Source of the DNA: Flavobacterium frigidarium DSM 17623
GTDB taxonomy: Bacteria > Bacteroidota > Bacteroidia > Flavobacteriales > Flavobacteriaceae
DNA length: 64,000 bases
NCBI RefSeq assembly: GCF_000425505.1
Contig: NZ_AUDO01000004.1
Coordinates: forward strand, 284,242-348,241
Direction of reading: 5' to 3'
In this document: positions 7,617-15,909 of the stretch, in pieces
Numbering within the stretch: position 1 is the first letter of the stretch
Layout of the letters: each line of letters starts with the position of its first letter
Notes under the pieces: model-generated
What the model saw: only the letters and a program-made list of their open reading frames with translations
Told to the model about the DNA's origin: nothing
Databases searched by the model: none
Made by a program: the position numbers and the translations under genes

Positions 7617-7669
7617 AATATCTTGATTAATTTTTCTCTGTAAATTTACATTTTAAAATTATGCTAATT

Positions 7670-7703
7670 CAAATATATCCTTTAGTTTTTTTCTCTATCC
7701 AAA
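7670..7703 (-). promoter_or_regulatory. Promoter of the 6891-7616 lipoprotein gene
   Basis: On the minus strand TTTG (7700-7703) and TATATTTG (7670-7677) are separated by 22 bp, within the 17-23 bp range reported for Flavobacterium promoters. Confidence 0.5.
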
Positions 7704-7812
7704 CGACTGTTAGATGCAAAAACTAAAACTTAAAACTACAATAACACAATCGAATCAATAATTTGCTTCGTAACTTAGCCTACAATTAATTTATCTATAA
7801 AATCAATACAAC

Positions 7813-8754
7813 ATGCAAACGATATTAGGAGCAAACGGAATTATAGGCGAAGAATTAGCTAGAGAATTACGCAAGAATTACACCCAAGATATAAAGTTAG
7901 TTGGCCGAAACCCAACGAAAGTTCACCCTGATGATATTGTTTTTTCAGCTGACTTAATGAATGGACAAAGCGTTATAGAAGCATTAGAAAATACCAGTAT
8001 AGCATACTTAACAGTTGGTTTGCCTTATGACTCGGAAATCTGGCTTAGAGACTGGAAGATAGTCCTTGAAAACGTAATTGAGGCTTGCAAAATCAATGAT
8101 TGTAAACTTGTTTATTTTGACAATACATATGCTTATCCTCAAGATGTAAGCATTCAAGTGGAATCTACTCCAATGCAATCTGAAGGAAAAAAAGGAAGAG
8201 GAAAAAAATTAGCCGCAGAAGTTCTCTTAAAAGCAATTGATAACAAAGAAATTGAAGCGGTAATATGTCGAGCTCCTGAATTTTATGGCCCTGGAAAAAC
8301 AAAAGGACTGACAAATATGATGGTTTTTGAAAGTCTAAGAGATAAAAAGGAGCCTAAAGTTTTTTTAAGAGACGATAAATTGCGCACCTTAATCTATACT
8401 CCAGACGCTAGTAAAGCCATGGCACTTATAGGGAACACCGCAGATGCTTATGGACAAACTTGGCACTTACCTTGTGATGATGACCGCTTGACATATGAGA
8501 AGTTTTTTGAAGAGATTTCTTCAAATTTAGGACGTAAAATTAAATACAAAGTTTTAAGTAGCTTAGTGCTTAAAGCTGCAGCTCTTGTAGACAAAAACAT
8601 GAAAGAAACAACCGAATTATTGCCTCGATATGAGATTGATAATATTTTTGTTTCAGCCAAATTTAAGGAACGATTTCCTGATTTTAAAGTGACTACCTAT
8701 CAAGAGGGAATTGCCAACATTATAAAAGATTTCGGGATGTCTCGTCCTGAATAA
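7813..8754 (+). CDS. Atypical NAD(P)-binding SDR; C terminus altered by IS insertion
   Basis: An extended/atypical short-chain dehydrogenase-epimerase of 313 residues. The N terminus has the nucleotide-binding loop LGANGIIGEEL; LVYFDNTYAYP stands where the central strand and active-site region fall, and there is no clear YxxxK, so catalysis is uncertain. The reading frame runs into the left inverted repeat of an IS3 element at 8738: the last five codons (MSRPE) and the stop belong to the element. Rejoining the flanks across the GGA duplication gives ...KDFG-IK-stop, so the ancestral protein was probably 310 residues. The loss is two residues at the very end, so the enzyme may still work. Its natural terminator now lies beyond the IS at 10135. 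Confidence 0.8.
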   Translation: MQTILGANGIIGEELARELRKNYTQDIKLVGRNPTKVHPDDIVFSADLMNGQSVIEALENTSIAYLTVGLPYDSEIWLRDWKIVLENVIEACKINDCKLVYFDNTYAYPQDVSIQVESTPMQSEGKKGRGKKLAAEVLLKAIDNKEIEAVICRAPEFYGPGKTKGLTNMMVFESLRDKKEPKVFLRDDKLRTLIYTPDASKAMALIGNTADAYGQTWHLPCDDDRLTYEKFFEEISSNLGRKIKYKVLSSLVLKAAALVDKNMKETTELLPRYEIDNIFVSAKFKERFPDFKVTTYQEGIANIIKDFGMSRPE

Positions 8755-8785
8755 CCGATACAGATTATTAGACAAAAATATTTAA

Positions 8786-9652
8786 TTAAACACTTGCAGA
8801 AACATTTTTGCAAGTGTTTTTTGTTTTATATGTCCTCATTTTAATTTGACTTTGTAAATGCATTTTGTTTGGAGTCAGCATATAGTTAGAATAGTGAGGT
8901 CTTAATTCATTGTATATAGTGACTGATTCTTTAACAATCTGTTTCATGTTTTTTAAATCTAGGTTGTACTTATCAATCATGAATTCCTGTTTTAATATTC
9001 CGTTTATTCTTTCAGCTACAGCATTCTCATATGGGTCAGAGTTTTGCGTCATACTTGGCAATATTCCGTTTTTATTTAGCGTGTTTTGATAATCATTAGC
9101 ACAATATTGCAATCCTCTGTCTGAATGATGAATCAATGGTATTTCGTTGTTCTTTCTCTGTTTTATAGCCATATTAAGAGCCTTAACACTGCTTTCTGTA
9201 TTCATATTGTCAGCAACATAATACCCCATGATTTTCTTAGAATATGCATCCGTAACAATGCTCAAATAACACGGTTTTTCTCGTTTTCCGATATATGTTA
9301 TGTCTGAAACCCACACTTGATCAGGCCTGTATATTTCTAAGTCAAGAATTTGATTTTGATGTTTTCTAAATCGATGATGAGAATTAGTGGTTACATGATA
9401 ACTACGTTTTGGCTGTATCAATAAATGATTAGCCCTGAGTATATCAAATAATTTATCTCTTCCAACTTTCATCGGCTTAAGATCATTCATTAGTATGTGA
9501 TATGATTTCTTACCACCAAGCCTGGGCATTGTTTTCCTAACTTGATTAATCATTGACACGACTTCAATTGCTTTAGCTTCCTTGTTGCTTTTTCTTTTAA
9601 TTCTTCGATAATAAACCTGTCTGTCTATCCCGAACAAATTACAGGCGAACAT
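8786..9652 (-). CDS. IS3-family transposase OrfB (DDE catalytic part)
   Basis: The rve-type integrase core carries the catalytic triad: Asp in VWVSDITYIG, Asp in IHHSDRGLQY and Glu in NAVAERINGILKQEF. The N-terminal HTH_21-like segment (PRLGGKKSYH...KLFDILRANHLL) is typical of OrfB. The first ATG (9652) overlaps the orfA stop as TAATG, but the orfB frame stays open further upstream to a slippery site in orfA, so the active transposase is probably the OrfAB fusion made by -1 frameshifting. The last codons (NTCKNVSASV) overlap an inverted repeat, 8793-8818, that can form a hairpin. Confidence 0.93.
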   Translation of the reverse strand: MFACNLFGIDRQVYYRRIKRKSNKEAKAIEVVSMINQVRKTMPRLGGKKSYHILMNDLKPMKVGRDKLFDILRANHLLIQPKRSYHVTTNSHHRFRKHQNQILDLEIYRPDQVWVSDITYIGKREKPCYLSIVTDAYSKKIMGYYVADNMNTESSVKALNMAIKQRKNNEIPLIHHSDRGLQYCANDYQNTLNKNGILPSMTQNSDPYENAVAERINGILKQEFMIDKYNLDLKNMKQIVKESVTIYNELRPHYSNYMLTPNKMHLQSQIKMRTYKTKNTCKNVSASV

Positions 9653-10086
9653 TATTGTTTGCTGTTCTTTGTGTTTAAAATGGTCGATTGTTCGGGTGGA
9701 GAGTTTTTTCGTATGTCAATTTTATATTCTTCTTCTGCGATATCAATCATCATATCAAAAATGATTGCTTTTTTATCTGCAACAAAGGCTTGTCTTTCCA
9801 AAAAGGACTTCTGCTTCTCTAGAAGTTTTACCTTGGCTTCAAGCTCCATGATCTTTTGTTCTGGCGACTTTGACATAGTAAATGGTGTTTGATTTTCCCA
9901 ATCAAAGTTACCGAATTTTCGGAGCCATTTAACAACAGTTGATCTATTTTGAATACCATAAGTCTTTGTGGATTCCGTAACTGTAAGTTCTCCTCGTTCA
10001 ATTTCTTGAACAATTTGTAATTTAAAAGACATTGAGTAATCTTTTTGAGTTCGCTTAACATAGCGTGTTTCTTCATGCTTTTCCAT
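9652..10086 (-). CDS. IS3-family OrfA (DNA-binding part)
   Basis: A 144-residue protein with a helix-turn-helix (SFKLQIVQEIERGELTVTESTKTYGI...STVVKWLRKFG) followed by a leucine-zipper-like coiled coil (IMELEAKVKLLEKQKSFLE), as in other IS3 OrfA proteins; it binds the terminal repeats. Near its 3' end the minus strand reads cga aaa aac, giving the heptamer A-AAA-AAC (9703-9709). A -1 slip there moves into the orfB frame. Confidence 0.9.
   Translation of the reverse strand: MEKHEETRYVKRTQKDYSMSFKLQIVQEIERGELTVTESTKTYGIQNRSTVVKWLRKFGNFDWENQTPFTMSKSPEQKIMELEAKVKLLEKQKSFLERQAFVADKKAIIFDMMIDIAEEEYKIDIRKNSPPEQSTILNTKNSKQ
9703..9709 (-). promoter_or_regulatory. Programmed -1 frameshift site of the IS3 element
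   Basis: The heptamer A AAA AAC is phased as X-XXY-YYZ in the orfA frame. After a -1 slip the next codons read ctc tcc acc cga aca, which continue without a stop into orfB. This arrangement is standard for IS3-family elements. Confidence 0.8.
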
Positions 10087-10134
10087 TAGGATACTTTTTG
10101 TGTATCGCTATTTCAGGACGGGACAGGATTAAAT

Positions 10135-10173
10135 AAAAAAAGGCTGAGTGAATATCACTCAGCCCTTTTTTTT
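10135..10173. terminator. Bidirectional terminator (native terminator of the SDR gene)
   Basis: GGCTGAGTGA pairs with TCACTCAGCC across a 2-4 nt loop, with an A-run on the left and a T-run on the right. Before the IS insertion it would have lain just after the SDR stop; it also serves the converging acetyltransferase gene. Confidence 0.85.
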
Positions 10174-10190
10174 GAATTTAGCAGCTGCTT

Positions 10191-10694
10191 TTATAGCTTC
10201 AGTTTTTTCTCCATAATGTAATCTTGCATCAAATATCCATGTCCAATTTCGATATCAATTTCCTCAATGGTCTCAAATCCTAACTTAGTGTAGAACTTTT
10301 GCGCCTTATTGAATCTATTAACATTCAATGACAAAGTGCTCGCGTCAAAAGCCTCTGCGGCTTGCTCAACTGACTGCAGTAGCATTTTTCCTAATCCTTT
10401 GCCCTGAGTTTCGGGCAATAAGTAAATTTTGTGAATATGCGAATTATTCATTTTTTTAAAATCATGTTCATAGGAAGCAAAGCCAACGCATTTTTCATCC
10501 TCAAATAAAAGCGTGAACACATGTCCTTTGAGCTCTTTGTTTTCTAACAAGGTTTCTTTCGAATAAAAAGAATCTAGCATAAACTTTAATTGTTCCTCGC
10601 CTAGTATTTCGCCATACGTACCAGGCCAAGTTTTAAAGGCTATTTCTTGAACTAAATGTAGTTCGCTATCTAATGCTTCGCGGATAGTTATCAT
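10191..10694 (-). CDS. GNAT-family N-acetyltransferase
   Basis: A 167-residue single-domain GNAT protein. The acetyl-CoA pyrophosphate-binding loop QGKGLGKML (about residues 96-104) follows the IHKIYLLPE strand, and LSLNVNRFNKAQKFYTKLGFE is the usual C-terminal motif. Proteins of this type acetylate small molecules or protein N termini; the substrate cannot be read from the sequence. Monocistronic; it converges on the interrupted SDR gene. Confidence 0.87.
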   Translation of the reverse strand: MITIREALDSELHLVQEIAFKTWPGTYGEILGEEQLKFMLDSFYSKETLLENKELKGHVFTLLFEDEKCVGFASYEHDFKKMNNSHIHKIYLLPETQGKGLGKMLLQSVEQAAEAFDASTLSLNVNRFNKAQKFYTKLGFETIEEIDIEIGHGYLMQDYIMEKKLKL

Positions 10695-10759
10695 AATTGT
10701 ATACTACTATTTAACTGCGTATTATTTTTAATTGTAGAAGCACCTTAAAATGATACTTT

Positions 10760-12550
10760 CTATATATTGCGAGGAATAAAAATGGCAAACTCCGCTCCTT
10801 CTCCAGGTACCGAACTTACTTGAATAAAACCGTCGTGATTTTCAACAATCCTCTTACATATCGCTAATCCTAATCCCGTACCTGAATACTTTGAATCCTT
10901 CTCTAAGCGGTAAAACAAATTGAATATTTTACTTGAGTACTCTTGCTTGAAACCAATACCATTATCAACAATGACAATTTTGCAATATTCCTCGTTTGAT
11001 ATTATCTTACTTTCATAGATTTCGTTTTCAAAAATTTCTTCTTCAAAAATTGAAATTATCGGATTAACATCATCTTTACTGTACTTTAGTGAATTCGAAA
11101 TTAAATTAATAAACAATTGTTCCATTTGAAATGGAATCACCTTAATAGTAGGTAATATAGCTGCAGAAATTACCGCTTTTTTATCTTCAATGTTTATTGC
11201 TAAATCATCTAAAATTTGAGTTATAATTTCGTTTAAATTGGTTTCTTTAAATACTTTATCGCCTTTAATGGTGCGAGAATAATTAACCAAATCAATTAGC
11301 AATGTTTGCATTTTATTGGCTGAAAGTTTAATTTTCGAAAAGTAAACTTTCCCTTGATCAGATATTAAATCAATTTCCTTAGCCTCAATCCTAGAAATAA
11401 ACATTTGGATCTTATGAAGTGGTTCTTGTAAATCGTGACTCACTATATTATTAAAAGATTCTAACTCCTCATTTATGCTCTTTAACTCTTTGTTATTTTC
11501 TTCTAATTCTAAGGTTTTTTTGTACTGATCACTAACATCGTAGTTCACACCAGTTTTAATCATATCTCCCTTACTGTTACGCGTAAAACTGCCTACAGAT
11601 CTAATGTAGCGAATATCACCATCAGGCAAGATATAACGGAACATCATCGAAGTTGGTTCTAAGGTTTCCAGTGACTCTTTGTGAGATTTAATTACAAAAT
11701 CTACATCGTCAGGATGAATATGTTTAGAAAAATTCTCAATCGTAGGTTCAAATTTATTAGGATCAACCCCTAATAGCCTCAGGAAATTATCAGAAAATGT
11801 GTAGAGCTTGGTTTCTAAATCAATTTTCCAATGTCCAAAACCAGCAATTTTTTCGGCATTATTAAAAGAGTGATTTAAAAATTGTAAATCATCATTAGCT
11901 TTTTTCAATTCTTTAATATCGACATTCATCTTGTTGAAAGACAACAATAAAATCAACAATGAAAGAATGACTAGTAAAAAAGCGCTTATTATTGAATCTT
12001 GAAGCTCAAATTGGTGATTATCGTTGTGTATTTTAATTTTATCCCCTTCTGCGTTGATTGTTTTATACACAAAAGTTTTCATGGATTCAGTAAAGTCACT
12101 ACTCTCCTTTAACTTTGCGATAAGCTGCTCTTTGCCGGGGTTTTTACTCTCTGCGAGTAATAATGTTTCTTTGAATAAAGCGAAGCGATAATCAATCATT
12201 CTTTTTAGTTGATCAACATCTTTACTTCTGGCGGGATTGTTAGCAACTAGTTTTTTTATTCGAATGAAATTCATTTCGATTTCACCCTTACGCAAAAAAC
12301 GATGTTCCAAATACGATTTATCTTTGGTGATAACGTAGCTCCTTAAATTAGTTTCATAAATACTAATAATCGAAAGGACGCGTTCTAATTCTAGCTGAGT
12401 TTCGGTAGCATTAGTAATTACATTCACTGAAGACTCTAAACTTTGCATCTGTTTGTAAAAAACAGATGCAATGTATCCAACTACCAAAATTGCTATTCCT
12501 AAAGCTATTTTGAAAATTTGAGAGTTTCTATATAAACTTCTAAAATTCAT
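10760..12550 (-). CDS. Membrane sensor histidine kinase with CHASE3-like and PAS domains
   Basis: Two membrane helices (about residues 12-31 and 186-206) enclose a helical periplasmic sensor resembling CHASE3. A PAS domain (about 225-345) with a PAC end (RYIRSVGSFTRNSKGDMIKTGV) and a coiled coil lead into the HisKA domain with the phospho-acceptor His in NNIVSHDLQEP. The ATPase domain has the N box NLISNSLKYS, G1 DNGIGF, an F box IFNLFYRL and G2 GTGLGLAI. It lies 10 bp after the receiver gene 12561-13013, and the AraC-type gene is just upstream of that, so all three are probably one minus-strand transcript and a signalling unit. The signal is unknown. Confidence 0.92.
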   Translation of the reverse strand: MNFRSLYRNSQIFKIALGIAILVVGYIASVFYKQMQSLESSVNVITNATETQLELERVLSIISIYETNLRSYVITKDKSYLEHRFLRKGEIEMNFIRIKKLVANNPARSKDVDQLKRMIDYRFALFKETLLLAESKNPGKEQLIAKLKESSDFTESMKTFVYKTINAEGDKIKIHNDNHQFELQDSIISAFLLVILSLLILLLSFNKMNVDIKELKKANDDLQFLNHSFNNAEKIAGFGHWKIDLETKLYTFSDNFLRLLGVDPNKFEPTIENFSKHIHPDDVDFVIKSHKESLETLEPTSMMFRYILPDGDIRYIRSVGSFTRNSKGDMIKTGVNYDVSDQYKKTLELEENNKELKSINEELESFNNIVSHDLQEPLHKIQMFISRIEAKEIDLISDQGKVYFSKIKLSANKMQTLLIDLVNYSRTIKGDKVFKETNLNEIITQILDDLAINIEDKKAVISAAILPTIKVIPFQMEQLFINLISNSLKYSKDDVNPIISIFEEEIFENEIYESKIISNEEYCKIVIVDNGIGFKQEYSSKIFNLFYRLEKDSKYSGTGLGLAICKRIVENHDGFIQVSSVPGEGAEFAIFIPRNI

Positions 12551-12560
12551 TCCAGAAAAT

Positions 12561-13013
12561 TTAAATGCTAAAGAAAAAAGTTTCTTTATTTAATCCTGAA
12601 GAATGAAATTGCCAGTTAATGTTTAAAACTTCCTTGATGACTTTCTTAAGTTTAGTAAAGTCATTAGGCTTTTTAATATAAATATTGGCTCCTTCAATAA
12701 AGGTCTCTTCAATATCTTTTTCTGATGACGATGTAGAATAAATAGCTATTGACACCTCTTTAAATCGAGAGTCAGCACGAATCTCTTTCAAACATTCAAA
12801 ACCTGATTTATAAGGCATATTTAAATCTAGAAAAAGTATGTGTGGCATTACTATATCAGGATTGGCCAAATATTCCATTAGGTCCTTACCGTCATTAAAT
12901 AATGTTAATTTATTATTCATTTTAAGCTCCATCATTGCATCACTAAAGAAAGCGCGATCATCTTCATCATCATCAGCAATCAAAATATGGATCGAATCCT
13001 TGTGTGTAATCAT
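12561..13013 (-). CDS. Stand-alone response-regulator receiver protein
   Basis: A single REC domain of about 150 residues with no output domain. The acidic pocket is in IADDDEDD, the phospho-acceptor Asp in LFLDLNMP, the Thr/Ser in IYSTSSS and the conserved Lys in IKKP, so it is a competent receiver of the Rcp1/CheY type. The frame extends to 13088, but those 25 residues would overlap the 3' end of the AraC-type gene; the ATG at 13013 (MITHKDS) leaves a 43-bp gap and matches the start of the domain. It sits directly before the sensor kinase and is its likely partner. Confidence 0.88.
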   Translation of the reverse strand: MITHKDSIHILIADDDEDDRAFFSDAMMELKMNNKLTLFNDGKDLMEYLANPDIVMPHILFLDLNMPYKSGFECLKEIRADSRFKEVSIAIYSTSSSEKDIEETFIEGANIYIKKPNDFTKLKKVIKEVLNINWQFHSSGLNKETFFFSI

Positions 13014-13056
13014 AACTTTATATTTTGTTTGTTTGTAGGTATTTTTGCTTGTTTTG

Positions 13057-13611
13057 TTAATTTGATAAGTTTCTCCTTTTATCGACAATTCTCTTAAAAG
13101 CAGATGGCGTTAAACCTGTTACTTTTTTAAATTGACTGGATAAATACGCTACACTGCTGTAGTTTAATTTATAAGAAACCTCAGTCAAAGTCAATTCATC
13201 CTCAATGATTAATTTTTTTGCCCTTTCTATTTTTTGAATAATAATGAAGTTCTCAATAGACGTGTAAGTGTACTCTGAGAAAATATTGGTAATGTATCCG
13301 TAACTAAAATTTAGTTTATCAGATAGATATTGTGAAATCGTAACAGATGGTAATTTATCTTTTTCATAAACCATCTCCACAATTGCGTCTTTAATTTTTT
13401 GAATCAATTGGCTTTTTTCATTACTAACAACAAATATAGCATATTTGTTTAACGCCTCTTGAAGCTGTGCTAGATTCTCCTTTGTAACAGAATTTGAGAT
13501 TTCAATTTCCCCTAGCTCTAATAATTTGTAACTAATGTCTAATCTTTCTAACTGCTCTTGTAATATAACTCTACAAGCTACAATTCCATCATATTTAATA
13601 TAGAGTCTCAT
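13057..13611 (-). CDS. AraC-type helix-turn-helix regulator
   Basis: The C-terminal 100 residues form an AraC double helix-turn-helix: LSDKLNFSYGYITNIFSEYT and a recognition block LTLTEVSYKLNYSSVAYLSSQFKKVTGLTPSAFKR. The N-terminal 75 residues (MRLYIKYDGIVACRVILQEQLERL) match the short domain found on many Bacteroidota AraC proteins rather than a sugar-binding cupin. It is the first gene of the kinase/receiver group. A -7 element TATTTTTG (13658-13665, minus) lies about 45 bp upstream, with a palindrome around the presumed start of transcription. Confidence 0.85.
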   Translation of the reverse strand: MRLYIKYDGIVACRVILQEQLERLDISYKLLELGEIEISNSVTKENLAQLQEALNKYAIFVVSNEKSQLIQKIKDAIVEMVYEKDKLPSVTISQYLSDKLNFSYGYITNIFSEYTYTSIENFIIIQKIERAKKLIIEDELTLTEVSYKLNYSSVAYLSSQFKKVTGLTPSAFKRIVDKRRNLSN

Positions 13612-13640
13612 CTAATTTTAAGTGTATTTATTAAACAAAA

Positions 13641-13660
13641 TTGGTATAAATATATGCCAA
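13641..13660. promoter_or_regulatory. Imperfect palindrome TTGG-N12-CCAA in the AraC-type gene leader
   Basis: TTGGTATAAATATATGCCAA matches its own reverse complement at 16 of 20 positions and lies just downstream of the -7 element at 13658-13665. It may be an operator for this gene, which is inference from position only. Confidence 0.4.
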
Positions 13661-13806
13661 AAATAGCAATAGAGACAAGATTTTTAAACTTAAATGCAAA
13701 ATACTTCTAAACTATTCTTGCATTTTATGTAAATATCTGATTATAAACCAAATTAAAACATCATATTTTAATTCATTTTAACTTAAAAAAAATAAAATAA
13801 TTTGAT

Positions 13807-14400
13807 TTAACCATGAATCGTCTCTCCTTTTCCATAATTAGCAATTACAGAAGCTTCAAAATCGATCCATTCTCTCCAGCGCTTCTCCACATCAATTCCC
13901 GTACCATATTTACGTGCATAAGTAATAAAAGTGGTGTAATGTCCCGCCTCACTTTCCATCAATTCTCTATAAAAAACAGCAAGCTCCTCATCTTTAATGT
14001 TTTCAGATAAAATTTTAAATCGCTCACAACTTCTTGCCTCAATCATGGCCGAAAATAATAATCGTTCCACAAGACTTGACACCCTACTGCCATTATTACT
14101 TTTCTTCATATATAAATACAATTCATTTACATATTCGTCTTTGCGCTCACGACCCAATTGCATGCCGCGCTTGATAATAATATTATGAACCATTTCAAAA
14201 TGCTCAATTTCTTCTTTGGCTAAAGCCAATAAATCTTTGACTAAATCTTGGTGTTCTGAATTTTGAGTAATGATGGTAATCGCGTTGGTAGCTGCTTTTT
14301 GCTCGCACCACGCATGATCCGTTAAAATCTCCTCAATATTTTTTTCAACTATGTTGACCCATCTAGGATCAGTAGGCAATTGTAATCGTAATACACCCAT
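13807..14400 (-). CDS. miaE: tRNA-(ms2io6A)-hydroxylase-like ferritin-fold di-iron protein
   Basis: A 197-residue ferritin-like four-helix protein with paired carboxylate/His ligands: EEIEHFEMVH in the first half and ESEAGHYTTF in the second, plus the MIEARSCERFK helix. This is the MiaE family, which in enterobacteria hydroxylates the isopentenyl side chain of ms2i6A37 in tRNA. Length matches. Whether the flavobacterial enzyme has exactly this substrate is not shown here. Monocistronic, downstream of glyA on the same strand. Confidence 0.88.
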   Translation of the reverse strand: MGVLRLQLPTDPRWVNIVEKNIEEILTDHAWCEQKAATNAITIITQNSEHQDLVKDLLALAKEEIEHFEMVHNIIIKRGMQLGRERKDEYVNELYLYMKKSNNGSRVSSLVERLLFSAMIEARSCERFKILSENIKDEELAVFYRELMESEAGHYTTFITYARKYGTGIDVEKRWREWIDFEASVIANYGKGETIHG

Positions 14401-14527
14401 GATTTTTTTGTTTAAAATTGTTTCACGTCTAAAGTTTCCAAAAAAAAAGTTTAAGGTTCATTCTGCGGCAAAATAGACTGCCACAGAACTTAAAACCTTA
14501 AACTTCAAACTTTTTAAACCTAAATAT

Positions 14528-15802
14528 TTAGAAAACGAAGATTGCTCTTTCGCTCATCATTTCGTTAACTTCGTTTGCTACCTCTTCGATAATATCTTCA
14601 TCAGTATGATTTGTCAGTACTTTATCAATCAAAGCAACAATAGTTTCCATATCTTCCTCTACCAATCCACGAGTTGTGATTGCTGGAGTTCCAACACGAA
14701 TTCCTGAAGTTACAAATGGTGATTTATCATCAAATGGAACCATGTTTTTATTCACTGTGATTTCAGCTTTTACTAGAGCATTTTCTGCCTCTTTACCTGA
14801 TATTCCTTTATTTCTCAAATCGATTAACATCATGTGATTATCTGTACCACCTGAAATTATATTGTATCCTCTTTTTACAAAAGCATCAGCCATAGCGTTT
14901 GCATTTTTTTGCAATTGCATCGCGTAAGTAAAGAATTCATCTTTTAATGCTTCACCAAAAGCTACTGCTTTTGCTGCAATAATATGCATTAACGGTCCAC
15001 CTTGATTACCAGGAAAAACAGCCAAGTCTAATAAAGAAGACATCATCCTAATCTCTCCTTTTGGTGTTTTTAATCCCATTGGGTTTTCAAAATCTTTACC
15101 CATTAATATCAAACCACCTCTTGGTCCACGTAATGTTTTATGTGTTGTTGTAGAAACAATATGACAATGAGGAATAGGGTCATTCATTAAGCCCTTAGCG
15201 ATCAATCCTGCAGGATGCGAAATATCTGCAAATAAGATAGCACCTACACTATCAGCAATTACTCTAAAACGCTCAAAATCCATATCACGAGAATAAGCAG
15301 AAGCTCCAGCGATAATCAATTTTGGTTGTTCTTTAGTAGCGATTTCTTGAATTTTATCATAATCTAAACGACCTGTTTCAGCATCGACACCATAAAAAAC
15401 AGGAGTGTATAAACGACCTGAAAAGTTTACAGGTGATCCATGTGTAAGATGCCCTCCATGAGACAAATCAAATCCTAAAATTTTATCACCTGGCTGTAAA
15501 CAAGCGTGGTATACAGCTGTATTTGCTTGAGAACCTGAGTGAGGCTGTACATTTGCGTAAGCTGCACCAAACAATTCTTTAGCTCTATCAATAGCAATTT
15601 GCTCGATAACATCAACTACTTCACATCCTCCGTAATATCTCTTTCCAGGATATCCTTCAGCATATTTGTTTGTCAGTACAGATCCAGCAGCTTCCATCAC
15701 TTCGTCACTTACAAAGTTTTCTGAAGCAATTAATTCTAATCCGTGTATTTGTCTTTCTTGTTCTTCTAGAATAAGGTCAAAAATTTGTTCGTCGCGTTGC
15801 AT
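14528..15802 (-). CDS. glyA: Serine hydroxymethyltransferase
   Basis: A 424-residue PLP enzyme that moves the serine hydroxymethyl group to tetrahydrofolate, giving glycine and 5,10-methylene-THF. The PLP lysine is in [14 protein letters not shown], with [13 protein letters not shown] near the N terminus and [10 protein letters not shown] later. The frame extends to 15838, but a -7 element TATTTTTG (15828-15835, minus) lies within it, so the ATG at 15802 (MQRDEQIF) is the start and the leader is about 20 nt. It is divergent from fahA, with the two promoters sharing one spacer. Confidence 0.95.
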   Translation of the reverse strand: MQRDEQIFDLILEEQERQIHGLELIASENFVSDEVMEAAGSVLTNKYAEGYPGKRYYGGCEVVDVIEQIAIDRAKELFGAAYANVQPHSGSQANTAVYHACLQPGDKILGFDLSHGGHLTHGSPVNFSGRLYTPVFYGVDAETGRLDYDKIQEIATKEQPKLIIAGASAYSRDMDFERFRVIADSVGAILFADISHPAGLIAKGLMNDPIPHCHIVSTTTHKTLRGPRGGLILMGKDFENPMGLKTPKGEIRMMSSLLDLAVFPGNQGGPLMHIIAAKAVAFGEALKDEFFTYAMQLQKNANAMADAFVKRGYNIISGGTDNHMMLIDLRNKGISGKEAENALVKAEITVNKNMVPFDDKSPFVTSGIRVGTPAITTRGLVEEDMETIVALIDKVLTNHTDEDIIEEVANEVNEMMSERAIFVF

Positions 15803-15845
15803 TTGTATGTTTTTAGTTAATTTGTAGCAAAAATACAAAAAAACG

Positions 15846-15876
15846 TTTGTGAAACTGTTAGAATATAATATATTTG
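15846..15876 (+). promoter_or_regulatory. Consensus promoter of fahA
   Basis: TTTG (15846-15849), a 19-bp spacer and TATATTTG (15869-15876) match the Bacteroidota consensus exactly. The start codon lies 33 bp after the -7 element. Confidence 0.75.
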
Positions 15877-15909
15877 AAGTATAATTTTCAACAAAATAAT
15901 TAACATATT

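Larger units (their letters stand above)
8738..10125 (-). mobile_element. Complete IS3-family insertion sequence, copy 1 (1388 bp)
   Basis: The ends are inverted repeats matching at 21 of 25 positions: TGTCTCGTCCTGAATAACC at the left (8738) and, read on the minus strand, TGTCCCGTCCTGAAATAGC at the right (10125). The flanks carry a 3-bp target duplication, GGA at 8735-8737 and 10126-10128. Inside are orfA and orfB on the minus strand. The element is inserted in the last codons of an SDR gene. A second copy begins at 63209; the shared OrfB parts are about 90% identical by my count (24 differences in 247). Confidence 0.95.

Noticed and set aside
9659..9892. Plus-strand frame inside the IS element
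   Set aside because: Antisense shadow of orfA.
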